From: Chromohalobacter sp. 296-RDG
GTDB lineage: Bacteria > Pseudomonadota > Gammaproteobacteria > Pseudomonadales > Halomonadaceae
NCBI RefSeq assembly: GCF_029889885.1
Contig: NZ_JARANY010000024.1
Location: forward strand, 1-41,795
Direction: 5' to 3'
DNA: 41,795 bases
Part shown: in pieces, positions 39,353 through 41,795 of the stretch
How positions within the stretch are numbered: the stretch's first letter is position 1
Layout: every line of letters starts with the position of its first letter
The notes under the pieces: model-generated
Databases searched by the model: none
What the model was told of the DNA's origin: nothing
Seen by the model: only the letters and a program-made list of their open reading frames with translations
Translations under genes and position numbers: made by a program

Positions 39353-41795
39353 ATGTCACTAAGGCTGCGCTTGCTGCTTTTATTGCTGGGTTTGCCACTG
39401 GGCGTGGGAATCGCCTATGGGACATACGATATCTATGCCGGGCGCCAGGAGGCGCGTCAGGCACTCGCCACACGCGTCGATGATGTCACCACGACGCTGG
39501 CGCCGGCCTTCACGCTGGCGCTCGAGGAAGGGCGTGACGAACACCTCCGCCAGTTGGCCCAACATCTGCTGGATATCGATGTGATCCACGCCGTCAGCGT
39601 TCGCGACGGCGATGGCGAGGCCGTGCTCAGCCTCGGCGAAACGCAGCCCGCCCCCGCGCGACCGCTACCAGCCCAGGGTACATTGCAGGGGCACGCGCAA
39701 CGCTGGCACTGGCTACAACCCTTGGGTACGGTCAATATGGACTCGGAAACAGCGAACGCGCCCACGGCCTACTGGCTGGATGTCGATCTGGGCACCACCG
39801 CGCTGACGCTGGCCTTTTATCGCCAGCTGGCCGGCCACGGCATGGCCGGTTTGGTGCTGGGCCTGCTGCTGTTCTTGCTCGCTTACCCGCTGAGCCGCCG
39901 CCTGACCCGGCCGCTGCAACATCAGATCGACCTGCTCGAACGCCTTAACGGCGGCGATTACAGCGCCCGCCTGAAGCCTCGTGGTGCGCGTGAACTGGCC
40001 ACGCTGGGGCACCAGCTCAACGCCCTGGGCGATCATATGATGCGGCTGCGCGAGGACACCCAGGCGCAAATCGATCAGACGACCTTCGATTTGCGCGAGT
40101 CGATGGAAACCATCGAGGTCAAGAACATAGAGCTCGACATGGCCCATCGCCGCGCGCTGGAAGCCAATCGCATCAAGTCCCAGTTCCTGGCCAATATCAG
40201 CCATGAAATTCGTACGCCACTCAATGGCATCATCGGTTTCTGCCAACTGCTCGGACGAAGTGCACTGGACAGCCGCCAGCGCGAATGGCTCGAACAAGTG
40301 CAAACCGCCTCGGACAATCTCCTCTCGCTGATCAGCGATGTGCTGGATTTCTCCAAGATCGAGGCCGGCAAGCTCGAACTGGAAACCGTACCGATAGACA
40401 TGGTCGCCCTGATCGACGAGGTCCTCGGCCTTCAGGCCCCCAACGCCCAGCGCAAGAGCCTGCATCTGCTGGGACTGGTCTACGACGATGTGCCCGATCA
40501 ATTGCTCGGCGACCCCCTGCGCATCAAACAGGTGCTCACCAACCTGGTCAATAATGCCGTCAAGTTCACCGAGCGCGGCGAGGTCGTGGTACGCGTCATG
40601 CTCGATGAGCTCAGCACCACCAACACCAAGCTGCACATCAGCGTCCGCGATACGGGAATCGGCCTCGATCTGGCAAGCCGCGAGCGACTTTTCCAGGCCT
40701 TCAGTCAGGGCGATGCCAGCCGCTCGCGCCAATACGGCGGTACCGGGCTGGGGCTGATGATCAGCAAGCGCCTGGTTGAGCAGATGGGCGGCGAGATCGA
40801 TGTCGAAAGCGAAAGCGGCGAAGGCACGACCTTCACGTTTTCGCTGACGCTGATCGCGACGCAACAGCGCGAGCGTCTGCCCGAGTTGAATCTGGGCGGC
40901 TATCGCGTCGGCCTGTTCGAACCCCACGCCGCCACCCGGCGAGCCTTCACGCACCTGCTCGAGCGCTGGGATGCTCACGTCGTGCCACTGCCCTCGCGGG
41001 ATGCCTGCACGAACCCACCACCGGAGATCGACCTATTGTTGCTGGGGCTGACCCAGGATGACTTGCGACCTCGCGAGATCACCGCCTGGCGCGAAGCGCT
41101 GAATCACTGCGCGTGCCCCGGGCTGCTGCTGATCAATGCCGATCCCTTCGAGCTGCCCGACCTGGCGCTCCCCCACGGCGGCGAGATCACCACCAAGCCC
41201 GTGTCGCGACGCGGCCTGGGCAATGCCATCAACGCCTTGCTGATGGTCGAGGGCGAGCCGGCGCACGCACCAGCGGAGACTCCATCGCCAGCGCCGAGCG
41301 GCAAAGTGCTGGTCGTCGATGACACGCCCTCCAACCGCCTGCTGGTCAAGGAGCTATTGCAGGACCGCGGCTTGTCACCGCTACTCGCCGGAAGCGGCGA
41401 GGAAGCGCTGGCGATGGCGCAAAGCGAGTCCATTGCGCTGGTATTGATGGACATCCAGATGCCCGGCATGAACGGCGTAGACGCCATGAAAGCGCTCCGC
41501 GCGCTAGGCGACGACTGGCAGCGGCGGCCCATCGTAGCGCTGACCGCGCATGCGCTCGAAGAAGAGCGTCAACAGCTCCTGCACGTCGGCATGAGCGACT
41601 GCTTGATCAAACCCATCCGCGAACCGGCACTGAATGCCATTCTCGAGCACCACCTGGGTACAATCGCTCATTCCGCGCCCGAGCCTCATTCCGCGCCCGA
41701 GCCTCATCCCACGGCGCTTCCCGCACCACCTGGCGAAGCACCGGCGCAAGAGCCGCAGGACGATACCGCCGGGGATGAGTTGCCCGTGGTCGATA
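39353..41795 (+). CDS. barA: BarA/GacS hybrid sensor histidine kinase (3' end beyond window)
   Basis: The first 814 codons of a tripartite kinase. The frame is open to the right edge, so the stop and probably the HPt domain are outside. An N-terminal transmembrane helix ([17 protein letters not shown]) is followed by a periplasmic domain (~30-155), a second helix (~160-180), and HAMP ([20 protein letters not shown]). The kinase core has the H-box [19 protein letters not shown] (His284), then N box, DTGIGL and YGGTGLGL. A degenerate receiver-like stretch (~520-630) precedes a true receiver with [20 protein letters not shown] (Asp700) and [18 protein letters not shown] before the H-box is typical of BarA/GacS. 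ATG 39353 has GGGAG upstream. It controls UvrY/GacA and the Rsm/Csr small RNAs in relatives. Confidence 0.95.
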   Translation, partial: MSLRLRLLLLLLGLPLGVGIAYGTYDIYAGRQEARQALATRVDDVTTTLAPAFTLALEEGRDEHLRQLAQHLLDIDVIHAVSVRDGDGEAVLSLGETQPAPARPLPAQGTLQGHAQRWHWLQPLGTVNMDSETANAPTAYWLDVDLGTTALTLAFYRQLAGHGMAGLVLGLLLFLLAYPLSRRLTRPLQHQIDLLERLNGGDYSARLKPRGARELATLGHQLNALGDHMMRLREDTQAQIDQTTFDLRESMETIEVKNIELDMAHRRALEANRIKSQFLANISHEIRTPLNGIIGFCQLLGRSALDSRQREWLEQVQTASDNLLSLISDVLDFSKIEAGKLELETVPIDMVALIDEVLGLQAPNAQRKSLHLLGLVYDDVPDQLLGDPLRIKQVLTNLVNNAVKFTERGEVVVRVMLDELSTTNTKLHISVRDTGIGLDLASRERLFQAFSQGDASRSRQYGGTGLGLMISKRLVEQMGGEIDVESESGEGTTFTFSLTLIATQQRERLPELNLGGYRVGLFEPHAATRRAFTHLLERWDAHVVPLPSRDACTNPPPEIDLLLLGLTQDDLRPREITAWREALNHCACPGLLLINADPFELPDLALPHGGEITTKPVSRRGLGNAINALLMVEGEPAHAPAETPSPAPSGKVLVVDDTPSNRLLVKELLQDRGLSPLLAGSGEEALAMAQSESIALVLMDIQMPGMNGVDAMKALRALGDDWQRRPIVALTAHALEEERQQLLHVGMSDCLIKPIREPALNAILEHHLGTIAHSAPEPHSAPEPHPTALPAPPGEAPAQEPQDDTAGDELPVVD
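41669..41704 (+). repeat. In-frame 18-bp direct repeat in barA
   Basis: CATTCCGCGCCCGAGCCT occurs twice in tandem, encoding [12 protein letters not shown] in the Pro/Ala-rich linker after the receiver domain. It is probably a flexible spacer between receiver and HPt. Confidence 0.9.

Noticed and set aside
1-41795. Search for tRNA, rRNA, insertion sequences and prophage genes
   Set aside because: No intergenic stretch shows a tRNA arm pattern, no transposase or integrase motif was seen in any plausible gene, and no terminal inverted repeats flank the accessory regions.

Overview
The window looks like chromosomal DNA of a halophilic gammaproteobacterium of the Halomonadaceae (Halomonas/Chromohalobacter type). 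This is inferred from gene content, high GC, acidic and Gly/Asp-rich surface proteins, an MvaT-type (Pseudomonas-like) H-NS protein, and the pseudomonad/halomonad gene order mazG-relA-rlmD-cysM // barA(gacS). No rRNA, tRNA, CRISPR array, insertion sequence or prophage was seen.

Layout. 1-134: two abutting arrays of 7-bp repeats. 168-2819: cysQ, a RelE/ParE-RHH toxin-antitoxin pair and a CNNM/CBS membrane protein. 3130-4576: an anchored protein of unknown function, a cold-shock protein and a small protein resembling the oligomerisation part of MvaT. 4822-20214 (all minus strand): a compact Tad/Flp pilus locus. In transcription order it reads: Gly-rich repeat lipoprotein, FhaC/ShlB-type outer-membrane transporter (TpsB), flp pilin, rcpC, rcpA secretin, tadA ATPase, tadB, tadC, tadD, a DUF3613 protein, tadG, tadE, and a membrane-anchored EAL phosphodiesterase. 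Many of these genes overlap by 1-4 bp or lie a few bases apart, so they probably form one long operon or two. tadZ, tadV (prepilin peptidase), tadF and rcpB are not in the window. A 530-bp AT-rich spacer separates the locus from a divergent AraC/GyrI-like regulator, and mvaT follows immediately.

22295-25461: a Na+/H+ antiporter-family transporter with a 6 x 13-bp repeat in its upstream region, then a coiled-coil outer-membrane porin. 25780-26430: a short GGDEF protein that starts inside a HAMP domain and has an apparent class II CRP promoter. 26657-28974: a cyclase-fold (SatD-like) protein with a C-terminal HTH, translationally coupled to a DUF3307 multi-pass membrane protein and preceded by a near-consensus LexA box, then an AmiD-type amidase. 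I consider this cyclase-fold/membrane-protein pair the best candidate for an undescribed signalling or stress system. 29102-30972: an XRE-cupin regulator divergent from a BenE-type benzoate transporter, with a 16-bp perfect palindrome between them. 30995-39170: ppc, mazG, relA, rlmD and cysM, divergent from a BarA/GacS hybrid kinase that runs off the right edge.

Shared themes are second-messenger and stress signalling (c-di-GMP enzymes at 4822 and 25780, a cyclase-fold protein at 26657, RelA at 34608, BarA at 39353) and surface attachment (Tad pilus, TpsB, Gly-rich lipoprotein). All functional links between genes are inferences from adjacency and motifs; no database search was available.
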